A DNA stretch of 64,000 nt from Morganella morganii_D (GCA_044772875.1 CP173058.1:558001-622000), one strand, 5' to 3'; numbered from the stretch's first letter, positions 39,683 through 49,362 are shown. Numbers and translations: made by a program. Notes: generated from the letters alone by a model not told the origin.

Positions 39683-41380
39683 TCAGAAAGATGTCCGGCG
39701 GTAAACACGATATTCCGGATGCCAGAAATTGCGTTCGATGGCTTCATCAAGTGCGCCGTCAGAAGTCACGGTGGCGACCCCCTGGATTTGTGCTTCTTTG
39801 GCAACCTGTTTGGCGATGATACGCGATACTTTTTTGATATCCCCGATATCCGGCAGCAATGAACCTTCGCCGTTGATCACCATCGGTGAACATTCCGCCA
39901 GCGCACGGCTTGCCGTCATCATCATGCCGTCAGTCACGCGTTTGGCTCCGGCGGCCAGCACACCCAGACCAATCCCCGGGAAAATAAAGGAGTTGTTGCA
40001 CTGGGAGATAGGATAAGTTTTGTCCTTATAAATCACCGGATTGAACGGGCTGCCGGTCGCAACCAGCGCATGACCGTCTGTCCAGGCGATAATATCTTCC
40101 GGGCGGGCTTCCACACGGGAGGTCGGGTTGGACAGCGGCATCACCACCGGACGCTCACAGTTTTTGTGCATTTCACGGATAATCTCTTCCGTAAACAGTC
40201 CCGGCTGACCGGAAACGCCGATAAGCACGGTCGGTTTGGCGTTACGGACCACATCTTCCAGCGAAATAGCATCATTCTGCACATCCCAGCCAGCAATAAT
40301 GTCACTTTTGGTGATCAGTTTGCTCTGGAAATTCAGCAGGTTCGGCAGTTTGTCTGTCAGCAGGCCGAATCTGTCCACCATAAAGATACGGGCGCGCGCC
40401 TGTTCTTCACTCAGACCTTCAGATTTCATCTGCGCGATAATCTGTTCGGCGATACCACAACCGGCGGAACCTGCTCCCAGGAAGGCAACGGTCTGATCTT
40501 TCAGTTGTCCGCCTGCGGCACGGCTGGCGGCGATCAGACTGCCGAGGGTCACTGACGCGGTACCCTGAATATCATCATTGAAGCAACAGAGCTGATCGCG
40601 GTAGCGTTCCAGCAGCGGCATGGCATTTTTCTGGGCGAAATCTTCAAACTGTAACAGCACATCCGGCCAGCGGCGTTTAACCGCATTGATAAATTCATCA
40701 ACAAATTCGTCATACTCTTCGCCGGTAATACGCGGGTGACGCCAGCCCATATAGAGCGGGTCATTCAGGCGCTGCTGATTATTGGTACCGACATCCAGCA
40801 CGATAGGCAGGGTATACGCCGGGCTGATACCACCGCAGGCGGTATACAGAGAGAGTTTACCAATCGGGATCCCCATCCCGCCGATCCCCTGGTCACCCAG
40901 GCCGAGGATCCGCTCTCCATCGGTTACCACGATGACTTTTACATTCTGCTTGGTGGCATTCTGCAGCATGTCATCAATGTAAGCACGGTTCGGATAGGAG
41001 ATAAACAGACCGCGCGCACGGCGGTAGCTGTCTGAGAAATGCTCACAGGCCGCCCCGACTGTCGGGGTATAGATGATCGGCATCATTTCTTTGAGGTGAG
41101 CATTGAGCAGGCGGTAGAACAGCGTTTCATTCGTATCCTGAATGTTACGCAGGTAGATATGTTTGTCAGTATCGTTTTTAAAGTCAGAATACTGGCGATA
41201 GGCGCGTTCAGTCTGCTCTTCGATGGTCTCTACCGCTTCGGGCAGCAGGCCGTGGAGGTTGAAATTACTGCGCTCTTCTTCGGTGAAGGCGCTTCCCTTA
41301 TTCAGCAGCGGGAACTCTAACAGGATAGGGCCCGCATACGGGATATATAATGCACGTTTGCTTTCGTATTCCAGTTCCAT
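39683..41380 (-). CDS. maeA: NAD-dependent malic enzyme MaeA (SfcA)
   Basis: MaeA decarboxylates malate to pyruvate with NAD+. The 565 residues equal E. coli MaeA. It has the malate/metal-binding YTPTVGAACEHFS and DGERILGLGDQGIGGMGIP motifs, FNDDIQGTASV with the metal aspartates, and the nucleotide-binding GAGSAGCGIAEQI. It is inserted between cdd and sanA, which are adjacent in E. coli. A single-gene unit ending in its own terminator. Confidence 0.96.
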   Translation of the reverse strand: MELEYESKRALYIPYAGPILLEFPLLNKGSAFTEEERSNFNLHGLLPEAVETIEEQTERAYRQYSDFKNDTDKHIYLRNIQDTNETLFYRLLNAHLKEMMPIIYTPTVGAACEHFSDSYRRARGLFISYPNRAYIDDMLQNATKQNVKVIVVTDGERILGLGDQGIGGMGIPIGKLSLYTACGGISPAYTLPIVLDVGTNNQQRLNDPLYMGWRHPRITGEEYDEFVDEFINAVKRRWPDVLLQFEDFAQKNAMPLLERYRDQLCCFNDDIQGTASVTLGSLIAASRAAGGQLKDQTVAFLGAGSAGCGIAEQIIAQMKSEGLSEEQARARIFMVDRFGLLTDKLPNLLNFQSKLITKSDIIAGWDVQNDAISLEDVVRNAKPTVLIGVSGQPGLFTEEIIREMHKNCERPVVMPLSNPTSRVEARPEDIIAWTDGHALVATGSPFNPVIYKDKTYPISQCNNSFIFPGIGLGVLAAGAKRVTDGMMMTASRALAECSPMVINGEGSLLPDIGDIKKVSRIIAKQVAKEAQIQGVATVTSDGALDEAIERNFWHPEYRVYRRTSF

Positions 41381-41578
41381 GTATGACTACTCTTTGCCAA
41401 TTGACATTTTAAAGACAGGACGCCCTGATCCTAAGTTATCTGAAAAATATGTACAGTAATTGTTACTAATTTAGTGATGCCGATGTGTGAAAGTGAGAGG
41501 CGGGATAGATTTATATTTAATAATCACGTAAAGGCTGATACCCGGAACCGGTGAGTATCAACCTCAGCGAAGGGGGAA

Positions 41579-42463
41579 TCAATAGCTGAACAGGGCGATA
41601 TCCTGACAACCCAGGGCACTCAATGTGGCAGAGGTGCTTTCCCATTGTGACAGCATGGCGTTACTGCCTTCCACCAGCACTGCGCGGTGGATATCGTGCA
41701 GGTCGCCACCTGCCATATTCATGAAGATCAGAGCGGCCTGTAACGGCGGCAGTCCGGGGTTAAACGCCGCATTTTCAATATAAGCACCGCTGTAAATGCG
41801 TCCGCGGCTGTCCTGCAAGGCCACTCCGCTGTGTGAATGAGAATAAGGTGCATGGCTGCGGTTGGCTGCCTCAAGGGCTTTTCCGGCTGCTGCATTGGTG
41901 GTGAGGAAATGATAACCGTGATGCACCTGGTCAAACAGCCGGGTTTCAATACCCAGATCCACCGGACCGAAAGCATGCGGCAGCAGGGTTTTCAGTGGCA
42001 TGGCTGCCAGTTCCGGTAACTGAATCAGCAGTTCTGTACCGCTGTTGAGCTCATTCATAAACTGACGGCAGTGGCCGCACGGCGTGTAATTGACGGTGAC
42101 TTTGCGCAAACCTTTCTCGCCGCGCAGCCAGGCGTGGGTAATCGCGCTCTGTTCCGCGTGTACTGTCTGCTGTAACGGCACATGACAGAATTCCATATTG
42201 GCGCCGAAATAGAAGTTACCGCTCAGTCCGTGCGCAATCGCGCCGACATTAAACCGGGACACCGGGGTCACGGCACAGGCTGCTGCCAGCGGCAGCATGG
42301 CCAGCGCGAGTGCATCCTCATCAGTACCTGCGGCGTTGCAGAGTGTACTGACTTGTTTTGCGGATAAATATCCGGGGAAAGTATCAGCACAAACAATATC
42401 CGTCAGCAGTGTTTGTAACGGGGAAGGGAGTGTATTCAGGGCTGCATGAAAGCGGTTTTGCAT
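41579..42463 (-). CDS. cdd: Cytidine deaminase Cdd
   Basis: Cdd deaminates cytidine and deoxycytidine. The 294-residue, two-domain protein equals E. coli Cdd. The catalytic core has the zinc/glutamate motif TVHAEQSA and TPCGHCRQFMNEL near residues 100–135; the C-terminal domain is the inactive repeat. It lies downstream of yohK on the same strand, with a strong CRP-like palindrome in the 131-bp gap, so it probably has its own regulated promoter. Confidence 0.97.
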   Translation of the reverse strand: MQNRFHAALNTLPSPLQTLLTDIVCADTFPGYLSAKQVSTLCNAAGTDEDALALAMLPLAAACAVTPVSRFNVGAIAHGLSGNFYFGANMEFCHVPLQQTVHAEQSAITHAWLRGEKGLRKVTVNYTPCGHCRQFMNELNSGTELLIQLPELAAMPLKTLLPHAFGPVDLGIETRLFDQVHHGYHFLTTNAAAGKALEAANRSHAPYSHSHSGVALQDSRGRIYSGAYIENAAFNPGLPPLQAALIFMNMAGGDLHDIHRAVLVEGSNAMLSQWESTSATLSALGCQDIALFSY

Positions 42464-42510
42464 AAAATGACCTCCATTATCAATAAGATCATTCTAGCGG
42501 GGAGTTGCAC

Positions 42511-42542
42511 ATAATGAACGTGATTTTTATCACGTTCATTAT
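42511..42542. promoter_or_regulatory. Long perfect palindrome with CRP core upstream of cdd
   Basis: ATAATGAACGTGA-TTTTTA-TCACGTTCATTAT has 13-bp perfect arms. Its centre GTGA-N6-TCAC is a CRP half-site pair. E. coli cdd is activated by cAMP–CRP and repressed by CytR; a CytR-like GTTGCA lies at 42504–42509. The symmetry extends well beyond a CRP site, so a further regulator may bind. No T run follows, so a terminator is less likely. Confidence 0.6.
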
Positions 42543-42594
42543 GAAACGAATGAAACAAATATTGAATTTGCGAGATGAAACTCAAGTTTTTGTG

Positions 42595-43290
42595 TCAACC
42601 GAATAAGGCCAGCAGCACCGGGAAGATAAACGGTGCCATCAGAGAAGTAATAATCCCGCAGGTCATTAATGCCAGTGAGCTGTAAGCACCTTCCACATAA
42701 TCTTCTTCCGCACAGCGGGCAGTGCCGAGGGCGTGAGAGGCGGTACCCATTGCCAGGCCACGTGAGGCTTTGGTGGTGACCCGCAGATATTTGAACAGGG
42801 TATGCCCGAAAATTGCGCCGAGGATCCCGACGAAAATCACACACACAGCACTGATTGCCGCTACACCGCCGATGGAGTTAGAAACCGCGATCGCAATCGG
42901 GGTGGTGACCGATTTCGGCAGGATAGACGCAGCAATTTCGGGTGTTGCGCCCATCATAAAGGCAATGGCAGTACCGGTGACCATCGCAATCACGCTCCCG
43001 GCAAAGCAGATGGTGATAATGGATTTCCATTGTGCGCGGATCTGATGCAATTGCTCATACAGCGGAAACGCCAGCGCCACCACGGCGGGTTGCAGCAGGT
43101 CGTTGAGGATACGGCTGCCCTCAAAATAGTGACTGTATGAGGTACCGGTGAATACCAGCAGCGGAATGATAATCACGATGGATATCAGCAGCGGGTTTAA
43201 TACCGGCAGCTTAAATTTGATATAGATAGCTCTGGCGAGAAAATAGACGCCGATGGTAAGCGGGAGCGACCACCAGATATGCGTTAACAT
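42595..43290 (-). CDS. yohK: LrgB/CidB-family inner membrane protein YohK
   Basis: YohK is the LrgB-type partner of YohJ, of the holin/antiholin-like family linked to murein hydrolase control or small-metabolite transport. The 231-residue polytopic protein equals E. coli YohK, with LPKSVTTPIAIAVSNSIGG, GTASHALGTARCAEE and many hydrophobic helices. Its start overlaps the yohJ stop by 7 bp. Confidence 0.93.
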   Translation of the reverse strand: MLTHIWWSLPLTIGVYFLARAIYIKFKLPVLNPLLISIVIIIPLLVFTGTSYSHYFEGSRILNDLLQPAVVALAFPLYEQLHQIRAQWKSIITICFAGSVIAMVTGTAIAFMMGATPEIAASILPKSVTTPIAIAVSNSIGGVAAISAVCVIFVGILGAIFGHTLFKYLRVTTKASRGLAMGTASHALGTARCAEEDYVEGAYSSLALMTCGIITSLMAPFIFPVLLALFG

Positions 43291-43736
43291 TTGCGTTTCT
43301 CTTGTTGTTCGGTTTGTTCTGCCGCGGCAACCGCGTCGGCTTCCTGTTGTTCCGGAACCGGAACATGACGGCGGTGAATAAATTCAGAACTCAGCGCCAC
43401 AGTACACATGGCGATAAAGGTACTGACAACACAGGCGACCAGGATAGGCAGCAGCTGGGCGCTGAGGGTATCGTAATAGTTCATCACACCGATACCGATC
43501 GGCAGAAATAACATTGTCATGTTTTTCATCAATAAGGTGCAGCCGGGCTGAACCCAGTGTGCCGGAATAATTTGCAGTGCGAGTAACACAAAAAGCAGCA
43601 GCATACCTGCGATGCTGCCAGGGACGGAAAACGGCAGTAATACTGCGATGATATTGCCGGCAAACAGGCACAGATACAGGATCAGAAATGCCCGGAGATA
43701 GCGCCAGCCGGTTTCCGCTATCTGTTTTGGTTTCAT
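43284..43736 (-). CDS. yohJ: LrgA/CidA-family inner membrane protein YohJ
   Basis: YohJ is the LrgA/CidA-type small membrane protein of the yohJK operon. The 150-residue product has four hydrophobic helices (about 13–110) and the conserved LPFSVPGSIAGMLLLFVLLA segment. It is longer than E. coli YohJ (132 aa) because of a polar C-terminal tail rich in Glu, Gln and Ala. The ATG at 43736 has AAGGAAC upstream and is preferred to the longer frame from 43775. Confidence 0.92.
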   Translation of the reverse strand: MKPKQIAETGWRYLRAFLILYLCLFAGNIIAVLLPFSVPGSIAGMLLLFVLLALQIIPAHWVQPGCTLLMKNMTMLFLPIGIGVMNYYDTLSAQLLPILVACVVSTFIAMCTVALSSEFIHRRHVPVPEQQEADAVAAAEQTEQQEKRKC

Positions 43737-44053
43737 GATAATGTTCCTTCTTGTATGAACACATTCATCATACAATTAAATTTTTATTTGTGCTATAGGT
43801 CACTAAAAAAATGAATACAAGATAATTAAATCTTGTATTCACTTGTTATAAAAGGAATTTTTAATTCCCTGAAAATGTAATGATATGGTTATGCAATTGA
43901 GTGATTAATGATGTATATTTGTTATTATATTGGTTTGTTTGATTTTTATATGTAACATGTTTATTTTGTGTGAAAATTAAAATATTATATTAGTTAAAAA
44001 TTAATTATATTGGTTATAATGAAATCGTTCATTATAACCAATATTTATCCTAT
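43737..44053. other. AT-rich gene-free stretch between yohJ and the DUF262 gene
   Basis: Very AT-rich, with no supported gene. It should contain the yohJK promoter (minus strand, near 43760–43850) and, at its right end, the hairpin that follows the DUF262 gene. The abrupt composition change marks the edge of acquired DNA. Confidence 0.5.
44007..44044 (-). terminator. 17-bp perfect hairpin downstream of the DUF262 gene
   Basis: ATATTGGTTATAATGAA-ATCG-TTCATTATAACCAATAT is a perfect inverted repeat with a 4-base loop, 10 bp after the DUF262 stop. On the minus strand it is followed by AATTAATTTTTAAC. It is probably a terminator; the unusually perfect AT-rich arms could also be an end feature of the inserted DNA. 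Confidence 0.6.
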
Positions 44054-45625
44054 TTATAGATATCCAGTCATAATTAATTGCTGTGCTTTTTCTAACAGCA
44101 TTTGTGTTCTAAGGGTTATGAAATCTTTAAAAGGTAGAGCTCCGTTCCTAGCGTCATGCGGTATTAATGCAGCATTAAAAATATCTTCTTTGTGTTCGTC
44201 TAGAATATTTTTAAAGTAATTGATAGGTGCTTCATCGCTAATTGAGTTATTTTCAAAAGCTGAAAGAAAGCAAATATTAGAAATGATATTTGCTTCGTGA
44301 AATGATATTCCAATTGATGCAAGATATGCTTTGGGATAAATATGGTGAAACTGTCTTGCATTATAAGAGGATAGGACAGTTCCCAGATCGACTTCTGAGC
44401 CCGTTAAGAAAGATCTGGGTCTTAATTGAGCCATTAAGCATAATGCAGCTTTAGCAGCAGTTGAGTTTATTCGCCATGTACTATTGAATAAGTCATTTTT
44501 AACTGCTGGATGAGAATCATCAAATGGTGTTTCTCCTTTTGATACTCTCTCTATCTTTCCTAAATCCTCAAGAACTAAGCGATTTGTCCCAGCTTTATAT
44601 CGTAATGTAAGTGAGCATTGCCAAAACCATTTTCTCAACTGTCTGATTTGGGTAGCATTTGGTCTTGGAATTAATGCATAAAAATTTACAATTGGTATAA
44701 GCATTATGGGGAAAGGTAAAAAAATAACATTTTTAACTTTTAGCTGTCCTTCTAAAAAATCTACAGCAGCAGTTATTGAAGTTTTTAGTATTTCCATTCC
44801 ATTTACTAAATTTCCCGGAGGAACATCAACAAGATCATCTGAGTTAATTGAATTACAAGTTAGAGAAGATAACATTCTCATTAACATTGTCTGGTCTATT
44901 TCTTCGTATCCTTTATCCTTGAGATTATCTAATAGATAGTCGATCTCTCTACGTAAATCAAATTGATCTGACCACGTCCACGCAGCAAGTAATTCAAGAT
45001 TACTCAGTGGGGTTCCAGATGAATTTATTCTTTGGAAAATACTACATACTTCTTTGTTACTACGTTCTCGAATAGTTACAACAGGGAATTCATAATCTTT
45101 AAATGACTCAGTTAATTTTGCAATCTTATTTTTTTGTTCATCGTTAAATTTAGGTAACTCAACTAATAATTTAGTTGTATCTAATATGGAATTTAAGTGT
45201 ATTTTTGTTTTTCCACTGGCAGCAATGTAATGTGAGAATGTATCTTCATCTGGTAGAAAACAAATATTAAAACGGTCAGCTAATTCTGTATCAGATGTTC
45301 TTTTATCTGAATTAAAAACACCATATAGGGTTGTAAGCCTTTGTTGTCCATCCAGTATATAATTAACAGGATAATCCTCAGGAGTATGAGGCAAAATAAA
45401 CCCACCAACATTGCGCTCGTGCTGTAATTCTTCTCGTGTTGACCACATTAAGAGAGAACCAACAGGATAGCCTCTGTATATAGAGTCTAATAAACTAATT
45501 ATTTGTTCATCTGTCCAAATATACTCTCTTTGAAATACAGGTATCTTTATGTTTCCACGTTCTACATCTGATAGTAATGATGCCAGTCTTGGACTGGATG
45601 GGGTTATTTTGCTTGTTGATGCCAT
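44054..45625 (-). CDS. DUF262 protein with HNH-like C-terminus, probable phage-defence nuclease
   Basis: The 523-residue protein begins with a DUF262 (GmrS/ParB-like NTPase) domain: IPVFQREYIW (28–37) and the hallmark ILDGQQRLTTL (90–100). The C-terminal region, from about 425, has QFHHIYPKAYL, ISNICFL and ENNSISDEAP, resembling the His-Asn-type nuclease end of DUF262–DUF1524 (GmrSD/SspE-like) proteins. Such proteins restrict phage with modified DNA or act with DNA phosphorothioation. No modification or ssp/dnd genes are adjacent. The gene is AT-rich and sits between core genes, indicating transfer. Its target is unknown. Confidence 0.7.
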   Translation of the reverse strand: MASTSKITPSSPRLASLLSDVERGNIKIPVFQREYIWTDEQIISLLDSIYRGYPVGSLLMWSTREELQHERNVGGFILPHTPEDYPVNYILDGQQRLTTLYGVFNSDKRTSDTELADRFNICFLPDEDTFSHYIAASGKTKIHLNSILDTTKLLVELPKFNDEQKNKIAKLTESFKDYEFPVVTIRERSNKEVCSIFQRINSSGTPLSNLELLAAWTWSDQFDLRREIDYLLDNLKDKGYEEIDQTMLMRMLSSLTCNSINSDDLVDVPPGNLVNGMEILKTSITAAVDFLEGQLKVKNVIFLPFPIMLIPIVNFYALIPRPNATQIRQLRKWFWQCSLTLRYKAGTNRLVLEDLGKIERVSKGETPFDDSHPAVKNDLFNSTWRINSTAAKAALCLMAQLRPRSFLTGSEVDLGTVLSSYNARQFHHIYPKAYLASIGISFHEANIISNICFLSAFENNSISDEAPINYFKNILDEHKEDIFNAALIPHDARNGALPFKDFITLRTQMLLEKAQQLIMTGYL

Positions 45626-45776
45626 AATTAATTATCCTTGCTATATAAATATTAATCTGGTTGCAACTTTTAGATGGTATTAGCTTACTTTGAATTCCAC
45701 TTATTTCATCATTTTGATGAAATAGATATTGGTGTTTAATAAAAAACGTATATATTGAACTATAACATTTAGTATT

Positions 45777-45813
45777 AAGAATCCTTTAATCGAATATTAA
45801 AGGATTCTTTTGG
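45777..45813. terminator. Terminator-like hairpin after metG
   Basis: AAGAATCCTTTAAT-CGAAT-ATTAAAGGATTCTT, 14-bp perfect arms; T's follow on the plus strand. It lies 24 bp after the metG stop and separates metG from the upstream end of the DUF262 gene. Confidence 0.65.
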
Positions 45814-45832
45814 CTTGATAAAATATATTATA

Positions 45833-47866
45833 TTACTTCACCTGCTGACCCGGCTGCGCACCGGAATCCGGGCTGAGCAGGAAAATCTCTTTTCCGCCCG
45901 GGCCTGCGGCCATCACCATGCCTTCAGAGAGGCCGAAACGCATTTTGCGCGGGGCAAGGTTGGCAACCATCACGGTCAGACGGCCTTCCAGGGCTTTCGG
46001 ATCCGGATAAGCCTGACGGATACCGGAGAAGACCTGACGGATTTCGCCGCCGAGATCCAGCACCAGTTTCAGCAGTTTGTCTGAGCCTTCCACGGAATCT
46101 GCAGACATAATCTGTGCGATACGCATATCTACTTTGGCGAAATCATCAAAACTGATGGTGTCCGCAATCGGGTCATCTGCCAGCGGGCCGCTGACCGGTT
46201 TGGCTGACATGGCTTTGATATCCTCTTTGGAAGCTTCAATCATCGCGTCCACTTTTGCCATTTCAATACGGCTGAACAGGGCTTTAAAGTCTGCAATCTG
46301 ATGATCCAGCAGAGGTTTTGCAATACCGTCCAGTGTCAGTTCCTGATTCAGGAAAGCTTCGCTGCGTGCTGCCAGTTCCGGCATAACCGGTTTCAGGTAG
46401 GTCATCAGTGCACGGAACAGGTTAATACCCATGGTGCAGATAGCGTGCAGCTCATCGTCTTTACCTTCCTGTTTCGCCACCACCCACGGTGCTTTCTCAT
46501 CAATATAACGGTTGGCCACATCCGCCAGCGCCATGATTTCGCGGATAGCTTTGCCGAATTCGCGGCCGGTATACTCTTCGCTGATAGTTTTTTCAGCATC
46601 AATAAACTGCTGATATAACTCAGGCTCTGCCAGGGTCGCACTCAGGCGGCCGTTAAAGCGTTTTTTGATAAATCCGGCAGTGCGGGACGCCAGGTTAACC
46701 ACTTTGTTGACGATGTCACTGTTAACACGTTGTACGAAATCTTCCAGGTTGAGGTCGATATCATCAATGCGTGAAGAAAGTTTCGCCGCGTAGTAATAGC
46801 GCAGGCTGTCTGCATCAAGGTGATTCAGATAAGTGCGCGCCTGGATAAAGGTACCGCGTGATTTGGACATTTTCGCGCCGTTCACGGTCACATAGCCGTG
46901 GACAAACAGATTAGTCGGCTTGCGGTAACCGCTGCCTTCCAGCATGGCCGGCCAGAACAGGCTGTGGAAGTACACGATATCTTTACCGATAAAGTGGTAC
47001 AGATCCGCGTCAGAATCTTTCTTCCAGAACTCGTCAAAATCGAGATTGCCGCGTTTGTCACACAGGTTTTTGAATGAGCCCATGTAGCCGATTGGTGCAT
47101 CCAGCCAGACATAGAAGTATTTGCCCGGAGCATCCGGAATCTCAAACCCGAAATATGGCGCATCACGGCTGATATCCCACTGTTGCAGACCGGAATCAAA
47201 CCACTCCTGCATTTTGTTGGCAACCTGCTCCTGAAGTGCCCCGCTGCGGGTCCATGCCTGTAACATGTCAGCGAAGGCGGGCAGATCAAAGAAGTAATGC
47301 TCACTTTCGCGCAACACCGGTGTGGCACCGGAAACTACGGAGCGCGGGTTAATCAGCTCTGTCGGGCTGTAGGTCGCGCTGCACACTTCACAGTTGTCGC
47401 CGTACTGATCTTCTGCTTTACATTTCGGGCAGGTGCCTTTTACAAAGCGATCCGGCAGGAACATGCCTTTTTCCGGATCATACAGCTGGGAAATGGTCCG
47501 GGTTTCAATATGACCGTTCTTTTTCAGCGCCAGATAGATATTCTCTGATAACACCCGGTTCTCTTCGCTGTGCGTGGAGTGGTAGTTATCAAAGCTGATG
47601 GCGAAATCCGCAAAATCTTTCTGATGCTCGACGCTCATATCGGCGATCATCTCTTCAGGAGAAATTCCCTGCTGTTGTGCCCTGAGCATAATCGGGGTGC
47701 CGTGAGCATCGTCGGCGCAGATGAAGTGAACCTCTTTGCCGCGCATTCGCTGAAAACGGACCCAAATATCAGCCTGGATATGTTCCAGCATATGACCGAG
47801 ATGGATTGAACCGTTTGCATATGGTAACGCACAGGTTACCAAAATTTTATTAGCGATCTGAGACAT
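45833..47866 (-). CDS. metG: Methionyl-tRNA synthetase MetG
   Basis: MetG charges initiator and elongator tRNA-Met. The 677-residue enzyme equals E. coli MetG. It has the HIGH-type motif (NGSIHLGHM, near 20), the zinc knuckle CPKCKAEDQYGDNCEVC, the KMSKSRG loop and a C-terminal tRNA-binding (EMAP-like) domain ending at the GGKEIFLLSPDSGAQPG region. The open frame reaches 48274, but that extension lacks family similarity and overlaps the divergent apbC; the ATG at 47866 (MSQIANKILVTCALPYANG) is the true start. Confidence 0.97.
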   Translation of the reverse strand: MSQIANKILVTCALPYANGSIHLGHMLEHIQADIWVRFQRMRGKEVHFICADDAHGTPIMLRAQQQGISPEEMIADMSVEHQKDFADFAISFDNYHSTHSEENRVLSENIYLALKKNGHIETRTISQLYDPEKGMFLPDRFVKGTCPKCKAEDQYGDNCEVCSATYSPTELINPRSVVSGATPVLRESEHYFFDLPAFADMLQAWTRSGALQEQVANKMQEWFDSGLQQWDISRDAPYFGFEIPDAPGKYFYVWLDAPIGYMGSFKNLCDKRGNLDFDEFWKKDSDADLYHFIGKDIVYFHSLFWPAMLEGSGYRKPTNLFVHGYVTVNGAKMSKSRGTFIQARTYLNHLDADSLRYYYAAKLSSRIDDIDLNLEDFVQRVNSDIVNKVVNLASRTAGFIKKRFNGRLSATLAEPELYQQFIDAEKTISEEYTGREFGKAIREIMALADVANRYIDEKAPWVVAKQEGKDDELHAICTMGINLFRALMTYLKPVMPELAARSEAFLNQELTLDGIAKPLLDHQIADFKALFSRIEMAKVDAMIEASKEDIKAMSAKPVSGPLADDPIADTISFDDFAKVDMRIAQIMSADSVEGSDKLLKLVLDLGGEIRQVFSGIRQAYPDPKALEGRLTVMVANLAPRKMRFGLSEGMVMAAGPGGKEIFLLSPDSGAQPGQQVK

Positions 47867-48121
47867 AGAGTATTTCACTTCCTCAAATAATAAAGGGTCT
47901 TTGATGTTAACCGATCCCGTCCACCCCTGCCAGCAGTAATCCGGCTTTGTGTGTGGTTTTCCGGACTTTTTTCTGCGTGAGTATCCGGTGATAACCCTGC
48001 CGTTTGCAGGGGATTTGTTTTGTGCGGGTTTGCGCGGAATGACTAAATTAATCAGTTGGCATCTGCTATCATTGATGCTGATAGTTACAGGCAATAAAAA
48101 CGATAAATCTAAGGAGCCGGG

Positions 48122-49234
48122 ATGAATGCGAAATCCCCCGGGGAGATGAACCCTGAATTGCTGAATGAACAGGTCGCTCAGGTACTGGCGACATTTGAGC
48201 ATCCGACACTCAAACGTAATCTGATTGCCATCAAAGCGCTGAATCACTGCGCAATGCTGAATGATGTGCTGCATGTTGAGCTGGTGATGCCGTTTGTCTG
48301 GAAGCGTCCGTTTGAAGCACTGATTGAAGCAAAAACCAAAGAATTACGCAAAGTGACCGGTGCTGCGGCGGTGGACTGGAAACTGCGTCATGATATCGCA
48401 ACACTGCGCCGGGCCAATGATCTGCCGGGCATTAACGGTGTCCGCAATATTCTGGCGGTCAGTTCCGGCAAAGGCGGTGTCGGCAAATCCAGCACGGCGG
48501 TTAACCTCGCGCTGGCACTGGCAGCGGAAGGAGCGAAAGTCGGTATCCTGGATGCGGATATTTATGGTCCGTCCATTCCGAACATGCTGGGTACCACCAA
48601 AGAGCGCCCGACCTCACCGGACGGTCAGCATATGGCACCGATTATGGCGTACGGCCTGGCCTCTAACTCTATCGGGTATCTGGTAACGGATGATAACGCT
48701 ATGGTCTGGCGCGGCCCGATGGCCAGTAAAGCGCTGATGCAGATGTTACAGGATACCCTGTGGCCGGACCTGGATTATCTGGTGATCGATATGCCGCCGG
48801 GCACCGGTGATATCCAGCTGACCCTCTCACAGAATATCCCGGTCACCGGGGCGGTGGTGGTGACCACACCGCAGGATATCGCGCTGGTGGATGCCATGAA
48901 AGGTATCGTCATGTTCAGGAAAGTGAATGTACCGGTACTGGGGATTGTTGAGAACATGAGTGCGCACATTTGCAGTAACTGCGGTCATGTCGAGCCGATT
49001 TTCGGTACCGGCGGGGCGGAGAAACTGGCGGAACGCTACCACACCAAACTGCTGGGGCAGATACCGTTGCATATTTCGCTGCGTGAAGACCTCGATCGCG
49101 GCCAGCCGACCGTGATGCGTGACCCGGACGGTGAGTTTGCGGATATCTACCGTGAGATAGCAGTGAATGTGACGGCGGAAATGTTCTGGGAAGGGGATAA
49201 GATCCCGACAGAAATCGCTTTCCGCGCTGTATAA
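48122..49234 (+). CDS. apbC: Iron-sulphur cluster carrier protein ApbC (Mrp)
   Basis: ApbC/Mrp is a cytosolic P-loop ATPase that carries and transfers iron-sulphur clusters. The 370-residue product (E. coli Mrp, 369) has an N-terminal DUF59/MIP18-like domain, the deviant Walker A SSGKGGVGKSS (near residue 117), DMPPGTGDIQLTL, and the cluster-binding CSNCG pair. Divergent from metG as in E. coli, with a 255-bp shared promoter region. Confidence 0.95.
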   Translation: MNAKSPGEMNPELLNEQVAQVLATFEHPTLKRNLIAIKALNHCAMLNDVLHVELVMPFVWKRPFEALIEAKTKELRKVTGAAAVDWKLRHDIATLRRANDLPGINGVRNILAVSSGKGGVGKSSTAVNLALALAAEGAKVGILDADIYGPSIPNMLGTTKERPTSPDGQHMAPIMAYGLASNSIGYLVTDDNAMVWRGPMASKALMQMLQDTLWPDLDYLVIDMPPGTGDIQLTLSQNIPVTGAVVVTTPQDIALVDAMKGIVMFRKVNVPVLGIVENMSAHICSNCGHVEPIFGTGGAEKLAERYHTKLLGQIPLHISLREDLDRGQPTVMRDPDGEFADIYREIAVNVTAEMFWEGDKIPTEIAFRAV

Positions 49235-49270
49235 GCCGGATTTATTTCTGTTCCGGTGTATCCGGAAAGT

Positions 49271-49306
49271 AAAAAAGACCGGTACAGTGATGTGCGGGTC
49301 TTTTTT
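49271..49306 (+). terminator. Rho-independent terminator of apbC
   Basis: AAAAAAGACC/GGTCTTTTTT, 10-bp stem with a 16-base loop that can pair further, ends in a T run 36 bp after the apbC stop. Confidence 0.8.
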
Positions 49307-49362
49307 ATGGCAGCAGCGAAACCGGTTACCCCGAAATAATGAGGCCGGATGCCCGATTCTGC

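Noticed and set aside
47867..48274. N-terminal extension of metG (open frame of 813 codons)
   Set aside because: The 136 extra residues do not resemble MetG, overlap the divergent apbC gene, and the ATG at 47866 matches the known start exactly.
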